Shown: positions 44,682-54,053 of the stretch, piece after piece | How the letters are laid out: each line of letters begins with the position of its first letter | Numbering within the stretch: position 1 is the stretch's first letter | Assembly: GCF_014518425.1 (NCBI RefSeq) | Contig: NZ_JACVCU010000004.1 | Coordinates: 558,001 to 622,000 of the forward strand | Source: Terrabacter sp. MAHUQ-38 | GTDB lineage: Bacteria > Actinomycetota > Actinomycetes > Actinomycetales > Dermatophilaceae | Length of the DNA: 64,000 nt | Reading direction: 5' to 3' | Notes under the pieces: model-generated | What the model was told of the DNA's origin: nothing | Seen by the model: only the letters and a program-made list of their open reading frames with translations | The model's database searches: none | Position numbers and translations under genes: made by a program

Positions 44682-45799
44682 TGGTGGCTTCCGAGAGGCG
44701 GCGCCTGCGCCGGGCGCGGATGTCGGCGCTCGGTCTCGCGCCGCCCTTCGGCACCGCGGCCACGCGCGTGTCGGCGCTGGAGGTCACGCGCACCCTCGGG
44801 GCCCTGCAGGCGCAGGACTACGCGAGCGGCGCCTGGTCCGTGGCGGTGCGCTCGGGGCTGACGCTCGCCGAGGTCGAGCAGGCCGTGCACGACCGCGAGA
44901 TCGTGCGCACCTGGCCGATGCGCGGCACGATCCACTGGGTCCCGGCCGAGGACGCCCGCTGGATGTGCGAGCTGCTGGCCTCCCCGCGTGGGACGGCGCT
45001 CACCACGCGCTACGCGCAGCTCGGACTCGCCGACCGCGACGTCGACCTCGCCGGACGTCTCTTCTGCGAGCACCTGACCGAGCCGATGAGCCGACCCGAC
45101 GTCGTTGCGATGCTCGTCGACGCGGGCATCGACCCCACCGGTCAGCGGGCGTACCACCTCGTCGGCCACCACTGCATGACCGGACTGCTGTGCCAGGGTC
45201 CGCTCATCGGCAAGCAGCCGAGCTTCGTCCTCATAGACGCGTGGGTCCCGTTGTCGCGCAAGGTTTCTCGCGAGCAGGGGTTGGCGACGATGGCCGAGCG
45301 CTACGTCCGCAGCCACGGACCGGTGACGGAGCGGGACCTCGCTGGCTGGTTCGACAAGACCCTCACCGTCACCCGGGAGGCGCTCGAGCTGCTGGGCGAC
45401 CGCATCGAGCGTGAGGTGGTCGACGGCACGGAGTGGCTCACCCACGTGGACGCCCCCCGGACGCCGACGAGCCACGTCGGCGTCCAGCTGCTGCCGCAGT
45501 GGGACGAGTTCCTCCTCGGCTACAAGGGCCGAGCCCTGACCCTGCCGGCCGAGCACGTCGCCCGCGTCGTGCCGGGCCGCAACATGGTCTTCAAGCCGAC
45601 CCTCGTCATCGACGGCGAGGTCGCCGGCACGTGGCGGCGAGAGCAGCGCTCCCAGGGCGTGCGGCTGGAGGTCGCTCCGTTCATCCCGCTCGGCACGGGG
45701 CGGTGGCGTGACGTCGAACGCGCCGCCGCGGCATACGGGCGGTTCCTGGGCCACGACGTCGAGGTCGTCCGGGGTGAGCCCGTCCTCGAGGAGGGCTGA
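44681..45799 (+). CDS. AlkZ/YcaQ-like winged-helix (HTH_42) DNA glycosylase family protein
   Basis: A 372-residue member of the HTH_42 (DUF1006) family: tandem winged-helix domains with RTWPMRGTIHWVPAEDARWM, ERYVRSHGPVTERDLAGWF, LLPQWDEFLLGYKGR and the terminal EVAPFIPLG block. In this family the streptomycete enzyme AlkZ removes bulky and interstrand-crosslinked guanine adducts using a QxQ motif; here Q43 and Q45 in GALQAQDY match it. The start is ATG 44681, overlapping the dnaE stop by one base. A DNA repair function is therefore likely, though many family members are uncharacterised and annotated only as winged-helix proteins. Confidence 0.82.
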   Translation: MVASERRRLRRARMSALGLAPPFGTAATRVSALEVTRTLGALQAQDYASGAWSVAVRSGLTLAEVEQAVHDREIVRTWPMRGTIHWVPAEDARWMCELLASPRGTALTTRYAQLGLADRDVDLAGRLFCEHLTEPMSRPDVVAMLVDAGIDPTGQRAYHLVGHHCMTGLLCQGPLIGKQPSFVLIDAWVPLSRKVSREQGLATMAERYVRSHGPVTERDLAGWFDKTLTVTREALELLGDRIEREVVDGTEWLTHVDAPRTPTSHVGVQLLPQWDEFLLGYKGRALTLPAEHVARVVPGRNMVFKPTLVIDGEVAGTWRREQRSQGVRLEVAPFIPLGTGRWRDVERAAAAYGRFLGHDVEVVRGEPVLEEG

Positions 45800-46762
45800 G
45801 TGGCCCGCGGAGCCATCCCCGCATCGCCCCTGCCGCCGCGCCACGGCGTCGACGCGCAACGCTTCCGTATGCCGCAGGGTGGCCCGTGGGTGACCCTGCG
45901 CGACCACCTCGTTGAACGGCTCGCGCCGGCACTGGCGGCGGACGAGGTCGACCGGATGCTGGCCGCGGGGGAGTTCGTCGACGCCGGTGGACAGGCCGTC
46001 GCCCCCGGCACGCCGTTCGTGCCCCAGTCGGTCGTGTGGGCGCACCGCGATCTCCCGAGCGAGGTGCCGCACCCGGAGGAGCCGGTCGTGCTGCACCGCG
46101 ACGAGCGGGTCGTCGTCGTCGACAAGCCCCACGACATGGCCACGATGCCGCGCGGCCGCCACGTCGTGCAGAGCGCCCTCGCGCGGACTCGGGTGCTGAC
46201 CGGACTCGCCCGGCTCACACCCGCCCACCGGCTCGACCGGCCGACGGCGGGCGTGCTGATGTTCACGACCGAGCAGCGCTGGCGCGGCGCCTACCAGCGC
46301 GTCTTCGCCGAGGGACTCGCGCGCAAGGAGTACCTCGCCGTGGCGCCGGTGCAAGTCGGCCTCCAGCTGCCGCTCGTACGCCGGACCCACCTCGTCAAGG
46401 AGCACGGCACGCACCAGGCCCACGAGGTGGAGGGTGCGGAGCCAAACGCCGAGACGCTCGTCGAGCTCCTCGACACCGCGCCGGCCGCCGACGGGGCAGG
46501 GAAGCTGCTCGGCCTCTACCGGCTGACGCCGAGGACGGGACGCACGCACCAGCTGCGGTGCCAGCTGAACGGCCTCGGCATCCCGATCGTCGACGACCCG
46601 TTGTATCCCGTGGAGCGCGACGTCCCGCTCGACGACTTCGGCTCACCGTTGCAGCTGCTCGCCTCCGTCCTCGAGTTCGACGACCCCGTCGACGGCACCC
46701 GCCGACGGTTCGTCACGAGGCGCCGTCTCTCGGCCTGGCCCGGGCGACTGCCACCCGTCTGA
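45800..46762 (+). CDS. RluA-family pseudouridine synthase
   Basis: A 320-residue pseudouridine synthase beginning with GTG 45800, directly abutting the preceding stop (TGAGTG). The active-site Asp is in AHRLDRPTAGVLMFTT; VLHRDERVVVVDKPHDMATMP and LTPRTGRTHQLRCQLNGLG are further family motifs. The N-terminal ~80 residues, with TLRDHLVERLAPALAADEVDRML, replace a canonical S4 domain. It is a different subgroup from the RluD-type gene at 37568-38500, so the genome encodes at least two. The RNA target is not deducible. Confidence 0.9.
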   Translation: MARGAIPASPLPPRHGVDAQRFRMPQGGPWVTLRDHLVERLAPALAADEVDRMLAAGEFVDAGGQAVAPGTPFVPQSVVWAHRDLPSEVPHPEEPVVLHRDERVVVVDKPHDMATMPRGRHVVQSALARTRVLTGLARLTPAHRLDRPTAGVLMFTTEQRWRGAYQRVFAEGLARKEYLAVAPVQVGLQLPLVRRTHLVKEHGTHQAHEVEGAEPNAETLVELLDTAPAADGAGKLLGLYRLTPRTGRTHQLRCQLNGLGIPIVDDPLYPVERDVPLDDFGSPLQLLASVLEFDDPVDGTRRRFVTRRRLSAWPGRLPPV

Positions 46763-46897
46763 CCGGCCCGCGCGGGACAGGGGAGCGATGTCACCGGCCG
46801 TTCAGAACTACGTCGGCGTCTCGACGCGCGAGACGGCTGACCGGGGTCTAGGGTGACCGCAGACCGCGCGGAGGAGCCGGTCCCAGGGAGGAAATCC

Positions 46898-49800
46898 ATG
46901 CGTCATTCTCGTCCCGTCCTGCGCAGGGTCGCCGCGGTCACCACCGCTGCCCTCGCCGTGGGCGTCACCCCCCTCGTCGCGGCCCCACCGGCCTCAGCGG
47001 CGGCCCCGGCAGAGCTGTTCATCAGCGAGTACGTCGAGGGATCGAGCTTCAACAAGGCCGTCGAGATCTACAACGGCACCGGGTCCTCCGTCGACCTGGG
47101 TGCGGCCGGCTACTCGCTTCGCTACTACTCGAACGGCGCCACCACCGCGACGAACGTACCCCTGACCGGCACCGTCGCGTCCGGCGACGTGTTCGTCCTC
47201 GCGCACTCGTCGGCAGCCAGTGCCGTCCTCGCGGTGACCGACCAGCAGAACAGCGGCGGCCTCTGGAACGGCGATGACGCCGTCGCACTCGCGAAGAACG
47301 GCAGCAATGTCGACGTGCTCGGACAGATCGGCTTCGACCCCGGGTCCGAATGGGGCACCGGTCTGGTCTCCACCGCCGACAACACGCTGCGCCGCAAGCC
47401 GACAGTCACCGCGGGAGACACGGATGGCGCCAACGCCTTCGACCCGTCGGTCGAGTGGGACGGCTACGCCACCGACACGTTCGACGGACTCGGCAGCCAC
47501 GCGATCGAGACGGGCCCTCCGACCGACGCGGCCCCGACGGTCGTCTCGACCGCGCCGACCGAGGGCAGCAGCACGGTTGCACTCGGAGCCGATGTCACCG
47601 TGACGTTCTCCGAGCCCGTCACCGCCCCCGCGAGCGCGTTCACGCTCGACTGCTCGGTCAGCGGCGCCAAGGCGTTCACGGTCAGCAACACCGGCCAGAG
47701 CACCTACACCGTCGACCCGACCGCCGACTTCGCTCCCGGCGACGCGTGCACCCTCACGCTGACCGGGTCCGCGGTGTCGGATGTCGACGCCACCGACCCG
47801 CCAGACGCGATGGCCGCCGACCTGGTCCTGCACTTCGCGACCCCGGCCGGCAACCCGTGCGAGGCCGCGATCACGCCGATCCCGGCGATCCAGGGCAGCG
47901 GCGCCACCGCCGCCGTGACGGGCACCGTGACGACGCGAGGCGTCGTCGTCGGCGACTACGAGGGCGCGGCTCCGGCACTGCGGGGCTTCTTCCTGCAGGA
48001 CCTCGCAGGTGACGACAACCCCGCCACCTCCGACGGCATCTTCGTCTTCGAGGGCAGCAACGCCAACACGGTCAAGCTCGGTGACGTCGTCACCGTCACC
48101 GGCACGGCCGGCGAGAACCAGGGCCAGACGCAGGTCAGCGTGGGCACCATCACCGTGTGCGGGACGGGCACCGTCAGCCCGACCGACGTCACCTTCCCCG
48201 TCGCGTCCGACACCGCCCTGGAGCGCTTCGAGGGCATGCTCGTGCGGCTTCCGCAGGCGATGTCCGTCACTGAGCACTTCCAGCTCGGCCGCTTCGGACA
48301 GGTCACGCTCGCGCAGGGTGGACGCCTCGCACAGCCGACCAACGTCGCCGCCCCCGGGGCCGACGCCGCCGCCGTCCAGGCCGCCAACAACCTCCGCAAG
48401 ATCGTCCTCGACGACGCGTCGCAGTTCCAGAACCCCGACCCGATCGCGTTCGCCCGTGGCGGGCAGCCGCTGTCGGCGAGCAACACGTTGCGTGGCGGTG
48501 ACACCGCCACCGGCATCGTCGGCGTCCTGAACTACACCTGGGGCGGCAACGCAGCGAGCCCCAACGCATACCGGATCCGCCCGATCAACGCCCTCGGTGG
48601 GTCGGTGGACTTCGAGCCCACCAACCCGCGCCCCACGAGCCCGCCCGCGGTCGGCGGTGACACGCGCGTCGTCGGCATGAACCTGCTCAACTTCTTCAAC
48701 ACGCTCGACGTCTCCGGCGTCAACTGCACCGGTGGCGTGGCAGGCCCGCCGATCGACTGCCGGGGCGCCAACACGGCGACCGAGTTCGAGCGCCAGTGGA
48801 GGAAGACCGTCGCCGCCGTCTCGGGCAGCGGCGCCGACGTCGTCGCGTTCATGGAGATGGAGAACGACGGCTACGGCACCGACAGCGCCGAGCGCTTCCT
48901 CGTCGACAAGCTCAACGATGCCGACGGTGACGGCACCTGGGCGTTCATCGACGCCGACGCGCGCGCCGGCCAGGTCGACGCGCTGGGCAACGACGCGATC
49001 AAGGTCGGCATGCTCTACAAGCCGCGCGCCGTCACGCCGGTCGGCACGACGGCGGTGCTCAACTCGGTGGCCTTCGTCAACGCCGGCACGGACGGTCCCA
49101 AGAACCGCCCCGCACTCGCCCAGGCATTCCGCGACAACACGACCGGCGGGACCTTCGTCGCCGTCGCGAACCACCTCAAGAGCAAGGGCAGCGGCTGCGG
49201 CCCGGGCGGCGCCGCCGACGACCAGGGCGATGGCCAGGGCAACTGCAACGGCGCTCGCACCGTCTCGGCCCAGCTGCTCGCGGACTGGCTCGACACCGAC
49301 CCGACCGGCACCACCGATCCCGACGTGCTGATCCTCGGCGACCTCAACTCCTACGCCAAGGAGGACCCGATCACGACGCTCGAGGGCGCCGGCTTCACGA
49401 ACCTCATCGCGGAGCACGGCGGTGACGAGGCGTACTCCTACGCCTTCGACGGGCAGTGGGGCTACCTCGACCACGCCCTCGGCTCGGACTCTCTCCGAGG
49501 CCAGGTCACCGGGGTCGGCGACTGGCACATCAACTCGGACGAGCCCTCGGTCCTCGACTACAACGTCGAGTTCAAGAGCGCCGGCCAGGTCGCCGGTCTC
49601 TACGCCCCCGACGAGTTCCGGATCTCCGACCACGACCCGGTCGTCGTCGGTCTGGACCTGACCAACGCCGATCCCGCGGTGGGCACCGTCACGGGCCCCT
49701 CGGCCGCGGTGTCGGTCGGCTCGCCGGCCGGGGTCAACGCGACGTTCACGGACGCCGACCCGCTCGACACGCACACCGCGTCGATCGCGTGGGGCGACGG

Positions 49801-50338
49801 TTCGAGCAGCACGGGCACGGTGACCGGCTCGAGCGTGAGCGGCAGCCACGCGTACACGGCGGCGGGCTTCTACACCCTGACCGTCACGGTCACCGACCAG
49901 TGGGGCCACAGCGACACGGGCACCACGACGGTCGTCGTGTACGACCCCGCAGGCGGCTTCGTCACCGGTGGCGGCACCATCTCGTCGCCGGCAGGCGCCT
50001 TGCGGGCCGATCCGTCGCACTCCGGGAAGGGCAGCTTCCAGCTGTCCGTCAGCTACCCCAGCGGCGGCACCGAGCCGACCGGCTCGTTGACGTACGACCT
50101 CGCCGGCACGACGTTCGCGGTGGCGACGACCACGTTCGACTGGCTCGTCGTGAGCGGCACGACGGCGACGTTCGCCGGTCCGGTCACGGTCAACGGGGCG
50201 ACCGGCTACCGCGGCGTCGTCACGGCGACCGACACGGCCAGGAGGGACGCGTTCCGCCTCGTGGTGACCGACGGCTACGGCTCGGTCGTCTACGACTCCG
50301 GGACGCAGACGGTCAGGGGCCAGGTCGTCGTCCACTGA
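46898..50338 (+). CDS. Secreted ExeM/NucH-type extracellular nuclease
   Basis: A 1146-residue modular secreted enzyme. ATG 46898 follows GGGAGG; the signal peptide ends near residue 31 (PPASAAA). Domains in order: lamin-tail domain (~33-165; LFISEYVEGSSFNKAVEIYN); a bacterial Ig-like (Big_5) domain (~215-310); an OB-like linker; an endonuclease/exonuclease/phosphatase domain (~570-945) with GMNLLNFFNTLD, VVAFMEMENDGYG, VANHLKSKG, ILGDLNSYAKEDP and RISDHDPVVVGL; a PKD domain (~945-1025; SIAWGDGSSSTG, SHAYTAAGFYTLTVTV); and an uncharacterised C-terminal domain. It probably degrades extracellular DNA. An in-frame ATG at 46853 would bury the signal peptide. Confidence 0.92.
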   Translation: MRHSRPVLRRVAAVTTAALAVGVTPLVAAPPASAAAPAELFISEYVEGSSFNKAVEIYNGTGSSVDLGAAGYSLRYYSNGATTATNVPLTGTVASGDVFVLAHSSAASAVLAVTDQQNSGGLWNGDDAVALAKNGSNVDVLGQIGFDPGSEWGTGLVSTADNTLRRKPTVTAGDTDGANAFDPSVEWDGYATDTFDGLGSHAIETGPPTDAAPTVVSTAPTEGSSTVALGADVTVTFSEPVTAPASAFTLDCSVSGAKAFTVSNTGQSTYTVDPTADFAPGDACTLTLTGSAVSDVDATDPPDAMAADLVLHFATPAGNPCEAAITPIPAIQGSGATAAVTGTVTTRGVVVGDYEGAAPALRGFFLQDLAGDDNPATSDGIFVFEGSNANTVKLGDVVTVTGTAGENQGQTQVSVGTITVCGTGTVSPTDVTFPVASDTALERFEGMLVRLPQAMSVTEHFQLGRFGQVTLAQGGRLAQPTNVAAPGADAAAVQAANNLRKIVLDDASQFQNPDPIAFARGGQPLSASNTLRGGDTATGIVGVLNYTWGGNAASPNAYRIRPINALGGSVDFEPTNPRPTSPPAVGGDTRVVGMNLLNFFNTLDVSGVNCTGGVAGPPIDCRGANTATEFERQWRKTVAAVSGSGADVVAFMEMENDGYGTDSAERFLVDKLNDADGDGTWAFIDADARAGQVDALGNDAIKVGMLYKPRAVTPVGTTAVLNSVAFVNAGTDGPKNRPALAQAFRDNTTGGTFVAVANHLKSKGSGCGPGGAADDQGDGQGNCNGARTVSAQLLADWLDTDPTGTTDPDVLILGDLNSYAKEDPITTLEGAGFTNLIAEHGGDEAYSYAFDGQWGYLDHALGSDSLRGQVTGVGDWHINSDEPSVLDYNVEFKSAGQVAGLYAPDEFRISDHDPVVVGLDLTNADPAVGTVTGPSAAVSVGSPAGVNATFTDADPLDTHTASIAWGDGSSSTGTVTGSSVSGSHAYTAAGFYTLTVTVTDQWGHSDTGTTTVVVYDPAGGFVTGGGTISSPAGALRADPSHSGKGSFQLSVSYPSGGTEPTGSLTYDLAGTTFAVATTTFDWLVVSGTTATFAGPVTVNGATGYRGVVTATDTARRDAFRLVVTDGYGSVVYDSGTQTVRGQVVVH

Positions 50339-50416
50339 CGACGCACCACCACGTCCCATGGGACGGCACGTCTGACGGCTCGGGATCCTCGTGGTCCCGG
50401 GCCGTCCGGCCGCTCG

Positions 50417-50422
50417 TAGACT
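50417..50422 (+). promoter_or_regulatory. Putative -10 box, leaderless promoter of ptrB
   Basis: TAGACT ends 6 bases before ATG 50429, which lacks a ribosome binding site. A perfect 14-bp palindrome (CGTCCCATGGGACG, 50352-50365) lies between the nuclease stop and this box and could be part of a terminator or an operator. Confidence 0.5.
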
Positions 50423-50428
50423 GCGCGG

Positions 50429-52528
50429 ATGCAGCAGCCGCCCGTCGCCCGCCGCGACCCCGTCCTGCGCGAGCACCACGGTGACCGGTTCGAGGACCCG
50501 TACGCGTGGATGGCCGACCGCGACTCGCCGGAGCTGCGTGAGCTGCTCGCCGCCGAGAACGCCTATGCGACCGAGCGCACCGAGCACCTGAGGCCGCTGG
50601 CCGAGCAGATCTTCGAGGAGTTCCGTTCGCGCATCGAGGAGACCGACCTGTCGGTCCCGGTGCGGCACGACCGCTGGTGGTACTACTCCCGAACCGTCGA
50701 AGGCGAGCAGTACGCGGTGGAGGCGCGGGTCCTCGTCGCCGGGCACCCTCAACGCCCCACCCTAGACGGTGACCGCCCCCCGGCCGGCGAGGAGGTCCTC
50801 CTCGACCAGAACGAGGAGGGGCGTGGCCACGAGTTCTTCGCCGTGGGCGCGAGCGAGGTGTCGCCGGCCGGAGACAAGCTCGCGTATGCCGTCGACCTCG
50901 TCGGTGACGAACGGTACGACGTGCGCGTGCGCAGCATCGCCGACGGTGCGGTGCTGGACGACGTCGTGCGGCAGACGGGCGGGTCCCTCGCGTGGGCGCT
51001 CGACGAGCGGCATCTCTTCTACACGCGTGTCGACGACGCGTGGCGCCCGCACCAGGTGTGGCGGCACGAGCTCGGCACGCCGGCCGACGCCGACGTGCTG
51101 GTGCACGAGGAGACCGACGAGCGCTTCTTCGTCGGGGTCGGCAGCTCACGCGACGACCGTCTCGTCATCGTCGCCATCGGGTCCAAGACGACGAGCGAGT
51201 TCAGGGTCCTCGACGCCGACGACCCGCTCGGCACGCCGCGCGTCGTGGCCGCCCGGCGCCAGGGCGTCGAGTACGACATCGAGCCGTTCGGCGACCAGCT
51301 GCTCGTGACCCACAACGCCAACCGGGCCAACTTCGAGCTTGCCGTGGCACCGGTGACGAGCACGTCAGCAGATGACTGGGTGCCGCTGGGAGTAACGACG
51401 GAGGACGAGTACGTCACGGGCGCAGAGGGATTCGACGACTTCATCGCAGTTTCGCTGCGGCGCGAGGGCGGCACCGGTGTGCGTGTCGTGCTCCGCGACC
51501 CTGACGCACCCAACGGTCTGGGGCAGGCACACGACATTGCGGTCGGCGAGCCCGTCGGCACGCTCCACGTCGGCGTCAACCCCGAGGCGAGCACCCCCGT
51601 GCTGCAGGTCGTGCACGAGTCGCTGGTGACACCCCGCACGGTCCAGGAGTACGACGTGCACGCCCGCACCTTCACGCTCCTCAAGCGGCAGCACGTCCGT
51701 GGCGACGTCGACCTCGGGCGCTACCGGCAGCGGCGCGAGTGGGCGACGGCGCCCGATGGGACCAGGATCCCGATCTCCGTGGTGCACCGCCACGACGTCG
51801 CCGCCGACGGCACCGCCCCAGGCCTGCTCAACGCGTACGGCGCCTACGGCATCTCGAGCGACCCGTGGTTCTCGGTGCTGCGGCTCTCGCTCCTCGAGCG
51901 CGGCTGGGTGTTCGCCATCGCGCACGTGCGTGGCGGGTCCGAGATGGGCCGCTCCTGGTACGACGACGGCAAGCTGGAGTTCAAGCCCAACACGTTCAGG
52001 GACTTCATCGCCTGCGCCGACCACCTCGTCGACGCCGGCATCGTCGCCCCGAACCGGCTTGCAGCAGAAGGCGGTTCGGCCGGAGGTCTGCTCATCGGGG
52101 CGGTTGTGAACCAGACGCCGGAGCGGTTCCGCTTCGTGCACGCGCAGGTCCCGTTCGTCGACGCGCTCACCACGGTGCTCGACCCGAGCCTGCCCCTCAC
52201 CGTCGTGGAGTGGGAGGAGTGGGGCAATCCGCTCGAGGACCCGACGGCATACGCCCTGATGAAGTCGTACGCGCCCTATGAGAACGTGCGTCCGGGACGG
52301 CACCCGAGCATCCTCGTGACGGCCGGGCTCGACGACACACGGGTCTTCGTCACCGAGCCTGCCAAGTGGGTCGCGGCGCTGCGTCACGCCGACCTCGAGG
52401 CCGTTGAGTCCGCCCAGATCCTCTTCCGCACCGAGATGGCAGCCGGGCACGGCGGCCGGTCGGGCCGGTATGACCTGTGGCGTCAATGGGCCTGGGAGAC
52501 GGCCGTGCTCATCGACCAGACGTCGTGA
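50429..52528 (+). CDS. ptrB: Oligopeptidase B (S9A prolyl oligopeptidase family)
   Basis: A 699-residue cytosolic serine peptidase. An N-terminal seven-bladed propeller region (~70-400) follows the HHGDRFEDPYAWM start. The C-terminal alpha/beta hydrolase domain has the nucleophile Ser550 in EGGSAGGLLIGAV, the catalytic Asp at 635 or 636 in TAGLDDTRV and His674 in AAGHGGRSGRY. PLLNAYGAYG-type (here GLLNAYGAYGISSDPWF) and AHVRGGSEMGRSWYDDGK segments are diagnostic. Oligopeptidase B cuts short peptides after Arg or Lys. No signal peptide is present, unlike the nucleases on both sides. Confidence 0.94.
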   Translation: MQQPPVARRDPVLREHHGDRFEDPYAWMADRDSPELRELLAAENAYATERTEHLRPLAEQIFEEFRSRIEETDLSVPVRHDRWWYYSRTVEGEQYAVEARVLVAGHPQRPTLDGDRPPAGEEVLLDQNEEGRGHEFFAVGASEVSPAGDKLAYAVDLVGDERYDVRVRSIADGAVLDDVVRQTGGSLAWALDERHLFYTRVDDAWRPHQVWRHELGTPADADVLVHEETDERFFVGVGSSRDDRLVIVAIGSKTTSEFRVLDADDPLGTPRVVAARRQGVEYDIEPFGDQLLVTHNANRANFELAVAPVTSTSADDWVPLGVTTEDEYVTGAEGFDDFIAVSLRREGGTGVRVVLRDPDAPNGLGQAHDIAVGEPVGTLHVGVNPEASTPVLQVVHESLVTPRTVQEYDVHARTFTLLKRQHVRGDVDLGRYRQRREWATAPDGTRIPISVVHRHDVAADGTAPGLLNAYGAYGISSDPWFSVLRLSLLERGWVFAIAHVRGGSEMGRSWYDDGKLEFKPNTFRDFIACADHLVDAGIVAPNRLAAEGGSAGGLLIGAVVNQTPERFRFVHAQVPFVDALTTVLDPSLPLTVVEWEEWGNPLEDPTAYALMKSYAPYENVRPGRHPSILVTAGLDDTRVFVTEPAKWVAALRHADLEAVESAQILFRTEMAAGHGGRSGRYDLWRQWAWETAVLIDQTS

Positions 52529-52567
52529 GCCTGCCACCGTCCCGGTTCCACTGACGGGCGCCGGTGG

Positions 52568-53836
52568 TCAGGACCCCCAGATCGCGCCCACCCACTCGGG
52601 GTGGTCGATGAAGGGGTTCCGGTTGTGCTGCCAGGCGTCGTAGATGACCTGGTTGCGGCGCTTCTCGAACGCGTCCGGCGGGTCCTGCAGGTTCCACTGC
52701 TTGAGCACCGAGAGCTTGCCGATGTTGGGTGCCGTGCCGTTAGCGACCTTGTCGTTGACCTCGAGGTCGGCGAAGCCGTCGCCGCCCTCCCAGCGCACCG
52801 ACATGTAGAGGATCATCCGGGCCACGTCACCCTTGACGGCGTTGCGCGGCTCGAACGAGTCGCCGTCGGCGTAGCTGCCCGGCGCCTGCGAGACCGGTGA
52901 GCCGCCGAGGTCGAAGTCGAGGTTGCCGCGCGCGGAGTTGACGGTGACGTCCTCCGGGCGCAGGTGGTGCACGTCGGTGCCGGGGCCGGCGGTGGTGCCG
53001 AAGTCGCCGTGGCTCTTGGCCCAGACGTGCTCACGGTTCCAGTCGTCGGCGCCGCCACCGTTCGTCGACTTGGACTGGCTGCGCCCGCTGTAGAGCAGGA
53101 TGACGTTGCTGCTGTTGGACGGGTCCTCGTCGGTGGCCTTCAGAGCCGTCCACACCTGGTCGTAGGACAGCGTCGTGACGTTGGCCGAGATGATCCGGTG
53201 AAGCTCCGTCTCGAGCGCGGGACCGCTGAGCCCGAGGGCGCTCTTCCAGTACGTCGTGTCGTAGGGGCTCGACGTCCCGGTCGGGCTGGGCGTCGACGTC
53301 GGGGTCGTGGATGTCGTCGTGGGCGGTGGCGTGCTCGTCGAGGTCCCGCTGAATGCGAACGCCGTCGTGCCCGTCATGCCGGGGTGTGAGAAGTACGCCG
53401 TGAGCCCGCCGGTGACGTCGATCTGACGTCCCATGAGCGACGGGTTCGTGCGCAGTCCCCAGCTCGCCCGGAAGGCCGACGGGATCTGCACGTACAGCAT
53501 CCGGCTCGTCGAGGTCTCCGACGCGGAGTCCGCGATCGCGAGGGCGTAGTCGTTGGGGAAGCTCGATCTCACGACCGTGTTCGTCGCGGTGGGCTGGCCG
53601 ACGACGAAGCCGCGCACGGTCGCGGTCTGGCCGGTCTGCGAGCCGATGGCCTGCGAGACGGTGAGCGGGGCGGCGGTCGCGACGGCCGGTGCGACGACCG
53701 GTGCAGCCGCCGGCAGCGGCAGCGCGATGGCGGGGGAGCCGGCCGCGGTCGTGAGCGCGACGCCGGCCGGGATGACCGCGACGGCGAGGCCGGTGAGGAC
53801 GGCCGCGAGGCGGCGCCGGGGAATGACGACGGGCAC
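52568..53836 (-). CDS. Secreted endonuclease I (EndA/NucM family) with OB-fold domain
   Basis: A 422-residue secreted nuclease. The start is GTG 53836, preceded by AGGAGA; an upstream in-frame ATG at 53896 is less likely. The signal peptide spans residues ~1-35. An OB-like YhcR-type domain (~55-165; VSQAIGSQTGQTATVRGFVVGQ) and a Thr/Ser/Pro linker precede the endonuclease I domain. The catalytic His is in DWNREHVWAKSHGDFG; DVHHLRPEDVTVNSARGNLDFD and EKRRNQVIYDAWQHNRNPFIDHPEW complete the beta-beta-alpha-metal family pattern. It ends convergently with ptrB, 39 bp apart. Likely role: extracellular DNA degradation alongside the ExeM-type enzyme. Confidence 0.92.
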   Translation of the reverse strand: MPVVIPRRRLAAVLTGLAVAVIPAGVALTTAAGSPAIALPLPAAAPVVAPAVATAAPLTVSQAIGSQTGQTATVRGFVVGQPTATNTVVRSSFPNDYALAIADSASETSTSRMLYVQIPSAFRASWGLRTNPSLMGRQIDVTGGLTAYFSHPGMTGTTAFAFSGTSTSTPPPTTTSTTPTSTPSPTGTSSPYDTTYWKSALGLSGPALETELHRIISANVTTLSYDQVWTALKATDEDPSNSSNVILLYSGRSQSKSTNGGGADDWNREHVWAKSHGDFGTTAGPGTDVHHLRPEDVTVNSARGNLDFDLGGSPVSQAPGSYADGDSFEPRNAVKGDVARMILYMSVRWEGGDGFADLEVNDKVANGTAPNIGKLSVLKQWNLQDPPDAFEKRRNQVIYDAWQHNRNPFIDHPEWVGAIWGS

Positions 53837-54040
53837 GGGATCTCCTGTCGGGTGGGGGAGTCGGGTGTGCCCCGCCCGGTCGGGCGGCAGCCACACGAGC
53901 GTCGCGGAAACCCCGTGGGACCGGGGTCAGTCGTTGGTCAGCCCTTCCCCAGTTGCGGGTCAGGATTCGGCAGGCCGCCTGGTACGTCCAGCCCGGACTC
54001 CGCACCCTGAGACCGCGACGCCTGCGCGCGAGGCGCCTCC

Positions 54041-54046
54041 TAGACT
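54041..54046 (+). promoter_or_regulatory. Putative -10 box, leaderless promoter of the his operon
   Basis: TAGACT ends 7 bases before ATG 54054. The 217-bp divergent gap between the endonuclease gene and hisD holds no supported gene and no recognisable T-box or attenuator peptide. Confidence 0.5.
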
Positions 54047-54053
54047 TTGACCC

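Noticed and set aside
46853-46897. Upstream ATG as start of the ExeM-type nuclease
   Set aside because: It would place 15 residues before the signal peptide, and ATG 46898 has a GGGAGG ribosome binding site.
46994-50752. 1252-residue minus-strand open frame opposite the ExeM-type nuclease
   Set aside because: The plus strand encodes a signal peptide, a lamin-tail domain, an EEP nuclease and a PKD domain; the antisense product is repetitive Arg/Asp/Val sequence.
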